NCBI GenBank assembly: GCA_028344535.1
Contig: JAOMBK010000002.1
Coordinates: 1-44,613, forward strand
Reading direction: 5' to 3'
From: Pseudomonadota bacterium
Lineage (GTDB): Bacteria; Pseudomonadota; Gammaproteobacteria; Magnimaribacterales; D2472
Length of the DNA: 44,613 bases
The notes under the pieces were generated by a model. It had not been told where the DNA came from. It saw only the letters and a program-made list of their open reading frames with translations, and did not search any database. Position numbers and translations under genes: made by a program. Below, in pieces: positions 7,967 through 15,435 of the stretch (within the stretch, counting starts at the first letter, position 1; every line of letters starts with the position of its first letter).

Positions 7967-8812
7967 CTACTGGAACATTGATTGCTCAAAGGCCTGAAGA
8001 TATTCATTTGAAATCTCTTCTAATTGACGTTTGTAACCCTTATGGGTGAATATATAAAAATCTTTATTTTCAATTCCAGCAAAAATAGCTTGCGCAGCCT
8101 CAACGGGTGAAATTGGAAAAGTATTTTGTGCATCCTCGGCCGCAACCTCAAGCATAGCTTTTGGATCTTCATCTGAATCCTCTGTTCTAGGCTCCATCTT
8201 TTGCTTTGGCGTACTTTTGAATGTGCTATTTACAATATTTGTTGTTACCTCTCCTGGGCAAACAATGCTTACATCAACATTTGAGCCAATTAATTCAGCC
8301 CGTAGCGATGTCATTAGCCCCCTAATGCCAAATTTAGAAGCCGAATAAAGACCTAACATTGGGTAAGCTATAAAGCCTGAAGTTGAGCAAGTTGCAATGA
8401 TATGACTTTCCTCTTTGGACGATTGCATTTTTGGCAAAAAAGCATGCACTCCATTAAAACAACCACCTAAATTAATATTGATAAGCCAATCATACATATC
8501 ACGATTGACTTGACTCAAAGGAGCTGGACCCAGAACTCCAGCATTATTAAAAAGAAGATGGCAATTTTGAAAAGTTTCAAAAGTTTGACTTGCAAGATTT
8601 TCAACTTCATCCAAATTGCTAACATCAGTTACCCTTGCTATCGCTTCAACACCTTTGCCTTTCACCAACTCAAGGGTTTTGTTCAGCCCCTCTTCATCCA
8701 CGTCTGCTAATACTAATCGCATTTTATGCATGGCTGAAATTTCAGCTATGCCACGACCAATACCGCTGCCAGCGCCCGTTATTACTGCTACCTTATTCTC
8801 AAAGTTTTTCAT
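7967..8812 (-). CDS. Short-chain dehydrogenase/reductase (SDR)
   Basis: Classical NAD(P)-dependent oxidoreductase of 281 residues. The cofactor loop is TGAGSGIG (residues 12-19), the structural motif NNAG is near residue 90, the catalytic Ser is in ATCSTSGF, and the active site reads YSASK near residue 160. ADVDE after the second strand ends in an acidic residue, which favours NAD over NADP. GGGGA is placed correctly before the ATG. It is the first gene of the SDR-hydrolase-nuclease-patatin operon. A palindrome that overlaps a likely -10 box lies 26 bases upstream. The substrate is unknown; a hydroxyl or keto lipid or steroid would suit the neighbouring esterase and phospholipase, but that is inference. 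Confidence 0.92.
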   Translation of the reverse strand: MKNFENKVAVITGAGSGIGRGIAEISAMHKMRLVLADVDEEGLNKTLELVKGKGVEAIARVTDVSNLDEVENLASQTFETFQNCHLLFNNAGVLGPAPLSQVNRDMYDWLININLGGCFNGVHAFLPKMQSSKEESHIIATCSTSGFIAYPMLGLYSASKFGIRGLMTSLRAELIGSNVDVSIVCPGEVTTNIVNSTFKSTPKQKMEPRTEDSDEDPKAMLEVAAEDAQNTFPISPVEAAQAIFAGIENKDFYIFTHKGYKRQLEEISNEYLQAFEQSMFQ

Positions 8813-8837
8813 TAATCCCCACCTTTCAATGCATCAC

Positions 8838-8852
8838 TTAAGATTATCTTAA
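8838..8852. promoter_or_regulatory. Palindrome overlapping a -10 box before the SDR operon
   Basis: TTAAGAT-T-ATCTTAA is a perfect 7-bp palindrome with one central base. On the minus strand it contains GATAAT (8848-8843), a good -10 sequence for the operon starting at 8812. No clear -35 is visible, so an activator or repressor site is plausible. Confidence 0.4.
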
Positions 8853-8863
8853 CTTAAATATAA

Positions 8864-9772
8864 TTAAAAATATTTAACCAAAAAATATGCTGAAGGGATG
8901 ACAATAGCCCATAACATCAAGGCTAATATTAATGGTTTGCCGCTAATTGATTTAAGCTCTATAGAATCAAATTGACTGCCAATACAAAATAAACCAAACA
9001 AAAGAAAAGCTTGGCTAGATATTTGAAGAAGGTTGATTGCCTGTTCATTAAAAGCAAATAAGGTATTACAAATTATCGCTAGAATAAAAAATAGTATAAA
9101 TCGAGGAAATTTTGTGACCTGAGTCTGCTTATTAAACATCCAATTTGCAATAAGTATTAATGGTATTAGCCATATTGTTCTTCCTAATTTTAAGGTAGCT
9201 GCAACTTGAGCGGATTCATTGCTAAAAATTAGAGCAGACCCTATGACCGAGCTTGTATCATGAATAGCTAGTGCAGACCATGCACCAAATTCAAAATTAT
9301 TCATTGCTAAATAATTACCCATAATTGGAAATATAATAATTGCAGCTGCATTTAGTAAAAAAACAATGGTCATAGCGATCAGCAACTCTTGAGGTTTCGC
9401 TTTGATGATAGGTGCAACTGCTGCCATGGCGGTCCCACCACAAATGGCTGCGCCTGATGATAATAAGAAAGCCACTCGATGATGAATTCCAAGAAGTTTC
9501 CCAAGCATCAGCCCTGCAACAAATGAAACAATTACAAAAAGTGAAATCCAAGGCAAATATACTGAGCTAACAGCAAGCGCATAAGGCAAGCTGATGGTTG
9601 CTCCTAATAGCACAATGCCAACTTGTAATGGCATAGTTCCAACGCGCCGAGTAACAAAGGTTGTTGAGGGTTTTAAAAAATATGCAAATAGGATTCCAGC
9701 AAATATAGATAATGCTGCGTTACCTAAATAGACGCAAGCCAAAACAAGAAATGCAAATGTAAAATAAAGCAA
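8864..9772 (-). CDS. yeiH: YeiH-family (UPF0324) putative anion exporter
   Basis: Integral membrane protein of 302 residues with about nine or ten hydrophobic helices. The family signatures are clear: GAAICGGTAMAAVAPIIKAK in the middle, and AIHDTSSVIGSAL later. YeiH proteins are called putative sulfate exporters, but the substrate is not firmly established for most members. The start is the TTG at 9772: the upstream frame closes within seven codons and contains no ATG, and the next internal ATG would remove two helices. Even so, the N terminus is a little short for the family. It stands alone on the minus strand between typA and the SDR operon; the 51-base gap to the SDR start leaves room for a separate promoter. 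Confidence 0.88.
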   Translation of the reverse strand: MLYFTFAFLVLACVYLGNAALSIFAGILFAYFLKPSTTFVTRRVGTMPLQVGIVLLGATISLPYALAVSSVYLPWISLFVIVSFVAGLMLGKLLGIHHRVAFLLSSGAAICGGTAMAAVAPIIKAKPQELLIAMTIVFLLNAAAIIIFPIMGNYLAMNNFEFGAWSALAIHDTSSVIGSALIFSNESAQVAATLKLGRTIWLIPLILIANWMFNKQTQVTKFPRFILFFILAIICNTLFAFNEQAINLLQISSQAFLLFGLFCIGSQFDSIELKSISGKPLILALMLWAIVIPSAYFLVKYF

Positions 9773-9828
9773 TGAAAGATACCCTATAGTTCAGTAAATT
9801 ATTAGCTTCTAATATTAAGCCTTATTAG

Positions 9829-9849
9829 ATCAAAGAAACAGTCTTTGAT
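9829..9849. terminator. Stem-loop behind typA
   Basis: A perfect 8-bp stem ATCAAAGA / TCTTTGAT with an AACAG loop, 14 bases after the typA stop on the minus strand. It is not followed by a T-run, so it may slow or protect the 3' end rather than act as a classical intrinsic terminator. Confidence 0.45.
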
Positions 9850-9862
9850 GATTGGAATTATC

Positions 9863-11647
9863 TTATCGAATAATTTTTTTTCTAAGTCTTATGCTTGCTG
9901 GGGTAACTTCAACCAACTCATCATCTTCAATAAACTCAAGCGCTTGTTCTAGTGTATGTTGGATGTGCGGGGTCAAGATAAGATTCTCATCTGTTCCAGC
10001 CGCTCTTATATTAGTTAATTGTTTGGCTTTGGTTGGATTAACAGGTAAATCATTATCTCTAGAATGAAGACCAACTATTTGACCTTTGTATATTTCAAGT
10101 CCATGACCAACAAACATGCGGCCTCTATTTTGCAGATTAAACAATGCATAGGCTAAAGTTTTCCCAGTAATCATTGAGACCATTACGCCATTTTGGCGAT
10201 TGGCAATCTCACCTTTTTTGGCAAGTCCATAATGATCAAAAACACTCGTTAAAATTCCACTGCCACTTGTTAAAGTAAGAAATTGTGATCTAAACCCAAT
10301 TAGGCCCCTTGATGGAGCCATAAATTCAAGTCGCATCCGACCATTTTCTGTGATTACTAACGACTGTAAATCTGCTTTTCTATTACCCATCTCTTCCATA
10401 ATTGCACCTTGATGTTCCTCCTGAATATCAATGACAACAACTTCATATGGCTCATGAATCTCTTCTCCAACTTCCTTTTGAATTACCTGGGGTTTAGAAA
10501 CAGCCAATTCATAATTTTCTCTTCGCATGGTTTCAATTAATACTGAAAGATGAAGCTCACCTCGCCCCGAAACCTTGAATTGATCCGGGCTTTCTCCTTC
10601 CTCAACCCTCAACGCAACATTGTGTATTAACTCTTGGTCCAATCGATCTTTAATATTTCTCGAGGTAACATATTTACCCTCTTTCCCACAAAAGGGAGAG
10701 TCGTTGACCTGAAAAACCATGCTGACTGTGGGCTCATCAACGGATAAAGCTGGCAGAGGATTAATATGCTCAGGATCGCACAATGTATCAGAGATATTTA
10801 ATGCTTCTACGCCAGTAATACAAACAATATCACCTGCTTTTGCTTCCTCTGTTTCAACTCTCTCAAGTCCATGGTATCCAAGAACTTGCAGAATTTTAGC
10901 TTTTCGCTCAGCCCCACTTTTATCTACCACAATCACACGATCATTTGGTCTAATACTTCCACCAGTGATTCTGCCAATGCCAATGACTCCAACATAACTA
11001 TTGCTATCCAAGGCAGAGATCTGCATTCGAAATGGAGCATCTTGATCAACGTCTGGAGCATTAACTTTTTCAGTAATCATATCCAGCAAAGGCGTCATAT
11101 CCTCGGCTAATTCATCTGGCTCATGCCCAGCTAATCCATTAATGGCGGAGGCATAAATTACTGTAAAGTCTAGTTGCTCATCAGTTGCTCCGAGATTATC
11201 AAACAATTCAAATACTTGATCGAGGACCCAGTGAGGTCTTGCTTCTGGACGATCAACCTTGTTAATTACTAAAATAGGATGCAACCCTTTCTCAAAAGCC
11301 TTTTGAGTAACAAACCTAGTCTGGGGCATTGGCCCATCTACTGCATCAACTAACAGCAACACTGAATCAACCATAGAAAGAACTCTTTCAACCTCTCCAC
11401 CAAAATCAGCATGCCCAGGAGTATCAACGATATTAATTCTATGTTCTTTCCAATTAATAGCGGTATTTTTGGCAAGAATTGTGATACCTCTTTCTCTCTC
11501 TTGATCATTAGAGTCCATGATCCTTTCGGTTGCCATATTTTTTCGATCTAATGTCCCGGATTGCTGCAATAACTTATCAACTAAAGTTGTTTTACCGTGA
11601 TCAACGTGGGCAATAATTGCGATGTTTCTAAGTTTTTCTTTATTCAT
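9863..11647 (-). CDS. typA: Ribosome-associated GTPase TypA/BipA
   Basis: Translational GTPase related to EF-G that binds 70S ribosomes and helps late 50S assembly and growth under stress such as low temperature. The 594 residues are close to the usual 600-610. G1 is AHVDHGKTT (about residues 14-22), the switch 2 motif [16 protein letters not shown] is near residue 76, and [10 protein letters not shown] is the G4 motif. The C terminus has the family-typical [14 protein letters not shown] and [13 protein letters not shown] stretches. It is divergent from the rhlE-like helicase, and both are commonly linked to ribosome assembly in the cold. A perfect -10 TATAAT lies 20 bases upstream. Confidence 0.98.
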   Translation of the reverse strand: MNKEKLRNIAIIAHVDHGKTTLVDKLLQQSGTLDRKNMATERIMDSNDQERERGITILAKNTAINWKEHRINIVDTPGHADFGGEVERVLSMVDSVLLLVDAVDGPMPQTRFVTQKAFEKGLHPILVINKVDRPEARPHWVLDQVFELFDNLGATDEQLDFTVIYASAINGLAGHEPDELAEDMTPLLDMITEKVNAPDVDQDAPFRMQISALDSNSYVGVIGIGRITGGSIRPNDRVIVVDKSGAERKAKILQVLGYHGLERVETEEAKAGDIVCITGVEALNISDTLCDPEHINPLPALSVDEPTVSMVFQVNDSPFCGKEGKYVTSRNIKDRLDQELIHNVALRVEEGESPDQFKVSGRGELHLSVLIETMRRENYELAVSKPQVIQKEVGEEIHEPYEVVVIDIQEEHQGAIMEEMGNRKADLQSLVITENGRMRLEFMAPSRGLIGFRSQFLTLTSGSGILTSVFDHYGLAKKGEIANRQNGVMVSMITGKTLAYALFNLQNRGRMFVGHGLEIYKGQIVGLHSRDNDLPVNPTKAKQLTNIRAAGTDENLILTPHIQHTLEQALEFIEDDELVEVTPASIRLRKKIIR

Positions 11648-11667
11648 GATGGGAAATAATTGTGGGG

Positions 11668-11673
11668 ATTATA
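11668..11673 (-). promoter_or_regulatory. Consensus -10 box for typA
   Basis: Read on the minus strand, 11673-11668 is a perfect TATAAT. Transcription would start near 11661, giving a very short leader before the ATG at 11647. No good -35 is visible at the right distance, so strength is uncertain. Confidence 0.45.
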
Positions 11674-11773
11674 CGAGAATATGAAAAAAGAAATACCCCA
11701 GTTGATCACTAATGTTGAATATATCTTTAAGGGTTCATTGACCATGGCTCAGTAAGTCTATACCCTGCAGTCA

Positions 11774-11789
11774 TCTGATAGATATCAGA
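11774..11789. promoter_or_regulatory. Perfect inverted repeat upstream of the RNA helicase gene
   Basis: TCTGATA-GA-TATCAGA is a 7-bp perfect palindrome with a 2-base centre, ending 19 bases before the helicase ATG. Its size and symmetry suit a dimeric repressor site or a small mRNA hairpin near the ribosome-binding region. No known regulator is recognised. Confidence 0.35.
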
Positions 11790-11808
11790 CAGGCTTATAT
11801 AAACTAAA

Positions 11809-13131
11809 ATGTCATTTAAAGAACTCGGGTTATCCGATCCTATTTTAAGATCACTAGAAGATCTTAAGCATTCTGAACCTTCAGAAATTCAAAAACAGGC
11901 AATACCCATTGTCTTGTCAGGCAAAAATATTATGGCAGCTGCCCAAACAGGAACTGGTAAAACTGGCAGCTTTGTTTTGCCAATGATTGAGTTGCTGCAA
12001 AATCAAGCAAAACCATATCGAAAACATGTACATGCATTGGTGTTAACCCCTACTCGCGAATTAGCAGCTCAAGTCAGAGAGAGTGTCTATACTTATGGAA
12101 AATTTACCTCTACAACTTCAGCGGCAATTTTTGGTGGAGCTAAGATTTTTCCTCAAAAATCTAAACTTAAAAAAGGATTAGATATTCTGGTTGCGACTCC
12201 TGGAAGATTATTGGATTTACACAATCAAAAATCAGTAAAATTGAATCAGGTACAAATTTTAGTCTTAGATGAGGCTGATCATATGCTTGATATGGGATTT
12301 ATCCATGATATAAAAAAAATTATTGCCCTAACTCCACCAGATAGACAAAACCTGCTCTTTTCAGCGACATTTTCTCCAGAAATTAAAAAGCTTGCGCAAT
12401 CACTAGGAACAAACCTTGTAGAAATTGCAGTTGATTCTCCGAATAGCACTGTAAGTGCGATTAAACAGATTGTTTATAAAGTCGATAAAAATCAAAAATC
12501 TAACTTACTAAGCCATCTCATTCATTCGGAGCAATGGCCTCAAGCATTAGTCTTTTCAAGAACAAAGCATGGTTCGGAAAAAATTGCGAAAAAACTCAAT
12601 GCTGCGGATATACATACAGCAACCATTCATGGTGACAAAACCCAAGGCGCAAGAACGCGTGCACTTAGAGAATTTAAAGAAAAAGATGTCAGGGTTTTAG
12701 TTGCGACTGATGTGGCTGCAAGAGGAATTGATATTAGCAATCTGCCTTATGTTGTAAATTTTGATATGCCCACCTACCCCAATGATTACATTCATAGAAT
12801 AGGAAGAACTGGTCGAGCAGGAAAAGCAGGCACAGCCATATCTTTTTTAAGCATAGATGAGCAAAAGTTTTTAAGAGGAATTGAGGAATTAATTGACAGT
12901 AAGATTCCACAAAAAATTGAAGAAGGATTTAAACCAACTGATAAACCAGAAAGCAGATCTAAGCCAAAAAATTTTAGAAGTAAAAAGTCTGGGTTTGAAA
13001 AAAGGCAGGCTGCTAAGAAAGGCAAAGGGGATTTTAAAAAGTCTAATACAGGATCAAAAAATAGGTCTAGTCAAAATAAGAAGAAAGGATCTAAAGCTAA
13101 GACTCGGTGGAAAAAAGGCAAAGGAGCCTAG
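11809..13131 (+). CDS. rhlE: DEAD-box ATP-dependent RNA helicase, RhlE-like
   Basis: RNA helicase that unwinds short duplexes in ribosome assembly or RNA decay. All core motifs are present in order: the Q-motif region (SEIQKQAIPIVLSG), motif I AAQTGTGKT, PTRELAAQ (Ia), TPGR (Ib), DEAD (II), SAT (III), ARGIDI (V) and HRIGRTGRAG (VI). The core ends near residue 370. The last 70 residues are a lysine/arginine/serine-rich basic tail (GFEKRQAAKKGKG and similar), which probably gives non-specific RNA binding, as in RhlE. The 440-residue length fits RhlE/DeaD-like short helicases; I prefer RhlE. The 3' end overlaps the convergent AhpD-like gene by 4 bases, with no terminator between them. Confidence 0.93.
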   Translation: MSFKELGLSDPILRSLEDLKHSEPSEIQKQAIPIVLSGKNIMAAAQTGTGKTGSFVLPMIELLQNQAKPYRKHVHALVLTPTRELAAQVRESVYTYGKFTSTTSAAIFGGAKIFPQKSKLKKGLDILVATPGRLLDLHNQKSVKLNQVQILVLDEADHMLDMGFIHDIKKIIALTPPDRQNLLFSATFSPEIKKLAQSLGTNLVEIAVDSPNSTVSAIKQIVYKVDKNQKSNLLSHLIHSEQWPQALVFSRTKHGSEKIAKKLNAADIHTATIHGDKTQGARTRALREFKEKDVRVLVATDVAARGIDISNLPYVVNFDMPTYPNDYIHRIGRTGRAGKAGTAISFLSIDEQKFLRGIEELIDSKIPQKIEEGFKPTDKPESRSKPKNFRSKKSGFEKRQAAKKGKGDFKKSNTGSKNRSSQNKKKGSKAKTRWKKGKGA

Positions 13132-13715
13132 GCATGCTTGCCAGGAACCCAAGAAATTCCTTTCAACAAATCTTGGCCTGAAGTCTTTGCATCCCCTTCC
13201 AGCGAAGTTGCCATAACATCATTCCATCGATTTAAATATCCAAATAAAGCTATCACACCCATAATTTCAACAATATCATCATCAGACCAATAAACATGTA
13301 GTTGCTTTTCTGTATCTTCAGCTACATTTACAGGAACCATGCTAGCCTCATTCGCAAATTGTAAAGCTGCTTTTTCAGCATCAGTAAAAGCATCTTGATT
13401 CTTAAAATCCCACACATTCTCCAGCCTCTTGGATGTCGAACCATAACGCTCTGCAGCTCTAATCGTATGCGCCTGACAATATCTACATCCAGCAGTATTG
13501 CTGCTTACAAAAGCAAGCAAGCGTTTGAATTCTGAGGTTAATTGACCATGGTTCTCCATTACTGCCATATTGAGCTCTATAAATGCTTTTGCGATATTTG
13601 GTCTTCTTTGCATGGTTAAAACAGAATTAGGGCAAAAACCCAATGTTTCATTAAAAAACTTTACTAATTCTTTAACACTGGGATCTGAAATATCTATCGG
13701 GGTAACTAGCGGCAT
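13128..13715 (-). CDS. AhpD-like (carboxymuconolactone decarboxylase family) peroxidase-related protein
   Basis: A 195-residue helical protein of the AhpD/CMD superfamily. The redox motif is CRYCQAH: Cys77, Cys80 and His83, the CxxC plus His arrangement used for hydroperoxide or disulfide chemistry. The following segment (FTDAEKAALQFANEAS) is the usual second half of the repeat. Family members labelled 'peroxidase-related' have this length and arrangement. It probably reduces peroxides or helps recycle a thiol cofactor; partner genes such as ahpC are not next to it. It is convergent with the helicase gene and divergent from metB. The ATG at 13715 is the only sensible start. Confidence 0.85.
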   Translation of the reverse strand: MPLVTPIDISDPSVKELVKFFNETLGFCPNSVLTMQRRPNIAKAFIELNMAVMENHGQLTSEFKRLLAFVSSNTAGCRYCQAHTIRAAERYGSTSKRLENVWDFKNQDAFTDAEKAALQFANEASMVPVNVAEDTEKQLHVYWSDDDIVEIMGVIALFGYLNRWNDVMATSLEGDAKTSGQDLLKGISWVPGKHA

Positions 13716-13773
13716 TCAAAAACCATAACATAATTTACTTTTAAGGTCTGATGAATAATGCTTCAATAAATAT

Positions 13774-14928
13774 ATGAAAAAATTTAAAAAAGAAACTATG
13801 GCTGCCAAAGCTGGGATTGGATCTGACATGCATCATGGATCAATTGTTCCCCCTCTATATCTCTCATCAAATTTTGAGTACAAGGAGCTCGGAAAAGAAC
13901 AAGAATATGAATATACAAGAGAAACAAATCCTAGCAGAGATCACTTGATAAATGCCCTCACAGATCTAGAAGATGGCATAGGTGGTGAAATATTAAGTTC
14001 AGGAATGGCAGCTATCACCCTAGTAGCAAATATTTTAAATAATAATAGCAAAGTGATTCTTCCTTATGATTGTTATGGGGGAACCCATAGACTGTTCTCA
14101 TCTCTTGCTGAAAAAGGAATATTGGAAGCCTATTTTATTGATCAAGGTCAAGAATCTTTCTGTAAAAAAGCTATCAGTGAAATTAACCCAGACTTGATTT
14201 GGATAGAAACACCATCCAATCCCTTATTGCAGGCTGTAGATATTCAAGAAATATCAAAAGAAGCTAAAGCTTGTAACGCCTTGGTAGCAGTCGATAATAC
14301 TTTTTTATCTCCATCGTTACAAAATCCGCTTAAGCTGGGTGCAGATATTGTCATGCATTCAACAACAAAATATATCAATGGTCATTCTGACGTTATTGGT
14401 GGCGCATTAATAACAAATAATCATGAGATTTTATTGAAATTAAAATTCTGGGCAAATGCCTTGGGCATTACTGGATCACCATTTGATAGTTATTTAACTT
14501 TGAGGGGTCTCAGAACTCTCAGTATCAGAATGGAGAAACATGAGAAAAATGCTACAGCAATTGTAGAACTGCTATCAAAACATCCAAAGATAGATAAGAT
14601 CTACTATCCAGGTTTAACAAGTCATCCATCCCATGCAATAGCAAAAAAACAACAAAGTGGTTTTGGTGGAATGCTGAGTTTTGAGATATTAGGTGGTTTG
14701 GCAGAAGTAAAAAGTTTTATTAAAGGAATAAAAATCCTCCCACTTGCAGCATCTCTTGGGGGGTTTGAGAGTCTAGTTAGTCATCCATACACTATGACCC
14801 ACGGCAATCTTACGCCAAATCAAAAAAAAGAAGTTGGCATATCAGAAAGTTTGATCAGAATTTCTGCTGGATTGGAAAACACTGTAGATCTTTTGGAGGC
14901 AGTAAATCTTGGATTAGAGAAAATTTAG
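13774..14928 (+). CDS. metB: Cystathionine gamma-synthase
   Basis: PLP enzyme of the trans-sulfuration family that condenses an activated homoserine ester with cysteine to give cystathionine for methionine synthesis. Similarity to gammaproteobacterial MetB runs the whole length: YDCYGGTHRLF, ETPSNPLLQAVDI, VDNTFLSP, and the PLP lysine Lys199 in HSTTKYINGHSD. The 384 residues are within two of E. coli MetB (386). A related activity, such as O-acetylhomoserine sulfhydrylase or cystathionine gamma-lyase, cannot be fully excluded, but DCYGG and TFLSPSLQNP favour MetB. It stands alone, divergent from the AhpD-like gene; the next gene is convergent 19 bases away, with no clear terminator. Confidence 0.9.
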   Translation: MKKFKKETMAAKAGIGSDMHHGSIVPPLYLSSNFEYKELGKEQEYEYTRETNPSRDHLINALTDLEDGIGGEILSSGMAAITLVANILNNNSKVILPYDCYGGTHRLFSSLAEKGILEAYFIDQGQESFCKKAISEINPDLIWIETPSNPLLQAVDIQEISKEAKACNALVAVDNTFLSPSLQNPLKLGADIVMHSTTKYINGHSDVIGGALITNNHEILLKLKFWANALGITGSPFDSYLTLRGLRTLSIRMEKHEKNATAIVELLSKHPKIDKIYYPGLTSHPSHAIAKKQQSGFGGMLSFEILGGLAEVKSFIKGIKILPLAASLGGFESLVSHPYTMTHGNLTPNQKKEVGISESLIRISAGLENTVDLLEAVNLGLEKI

Positions 14929-14947
14929 CTAATTAAAAAGCTTTCGA

Positions 14948-15256
14948 TCATTCTGAATCTTTTTTTATGCGATTTTCGCTCATAGCAATTTCTTGATCAA
15001 CGCAATCAAAATAACCAGATTGTTCGGGTGAATGATCATCAGCAATCACTGTTGCACCATCTTTCCTTCTTACTATGGGCGGACCCTGAGGTGCCATTCC
15101 TAAGCATGAGGTCATGGCCGCACCCATATAACCTTCAACACCAAGATGAGCATATGGATTTTTTGCTTTTTCATACGGAGTTAATTCTTTAGTTTGACAG
15201 GCAGTAAGGCCAATCAATACAAAGAAGCAGATTTTTAAAATGATTGAAAAGTGCAT
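14948..15256 (-). CDS. Small lipoprotein, unknown function
   Basis: A 102-residue precursor with a lipoprotein signal: a hydrophobic stretch ending in the lipobox LTAC, so Cys20 would be lipidated. The mature part is short and polar. Two further cysteines (in TSCLGM and YFDC) could form a disulfide. No domain is recognised. The residue after the lipidated Cys is Gln rather than Asp, so sorting to the outer membrane is expected. It is convergent with metB and divergent from the Kor operon. Confidence 0.75.
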   Translation of the reverse strand: MHFSIILKICFFVLIGLTACQTKELTPYEKAKNPYAHLGVEGYMGAAMTSCLGMAPQGPPIVRRKDGATVIADDHSPEQSGYFDCVDQEIAMSENRIKKDSE

Positions 15257-15295
15257 TTTTTTAGATAAATTATATGTATTTTATAGCACACAACA

Positions 15296-15317
15296 TTTCT
15301 TACTTAAAGGTAAGAAA
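15296..15317. promoter_or_regulatory. Inverted repeat between the lipoprotein gene and the Kor operon
   Basis: TTTCTTAC and GTAAGAAA form a perfect 8-bp inverted repeat around TTAAAG. It lies about 120 bases before the Kor operon and 40 bases before the divergent lipoprotein gene, a plausible shared operator. It has no T-run, so it is not a typical terminator. Confidence 0.35.
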
Positions 15318-15377
15318 AACACTCAGGTATTAAGTTGCATATTGTTTATTATATGTTTATGGTGAACTAAGTGATTC

Positions 15378-15426
15378 CTATAAGATAAGGATTTTTCCTG
15401 TACCTTATAGCTAATTTGGAGGGGAG
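15378..15426 (+). promoter_or_regulatory. Leader hairpin and strong Shine-Dalgarno of the Kor operon
   Basis: CTATAAG (15378-15384) and CTTATAG (15404-15410) can pair in the leader. Right after them comes GGAGGGGAG (15418-15426), the strongest ribosome-binding site in the window, 9 bases before the ATG at 15436. This fixes the start of the flavoprotein, including its unusual N-terminal segment. Confidence 0.5.
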
Positions 15427-15435
15427 CCAAATTAT

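Noticed and set aside
9315..9551. A 78-codon minus-strand frame inside the YeiH-like gene
   Set aside because: It overlaps fully with conserved YeiH helices in another frame and has no start signal or domain.
12893..13216. A 107-codon frame within the helicase tail
   Set aside because: It is a frame-shifted reading of the lysine-rich tail and runs across the stop into the convergent gene.
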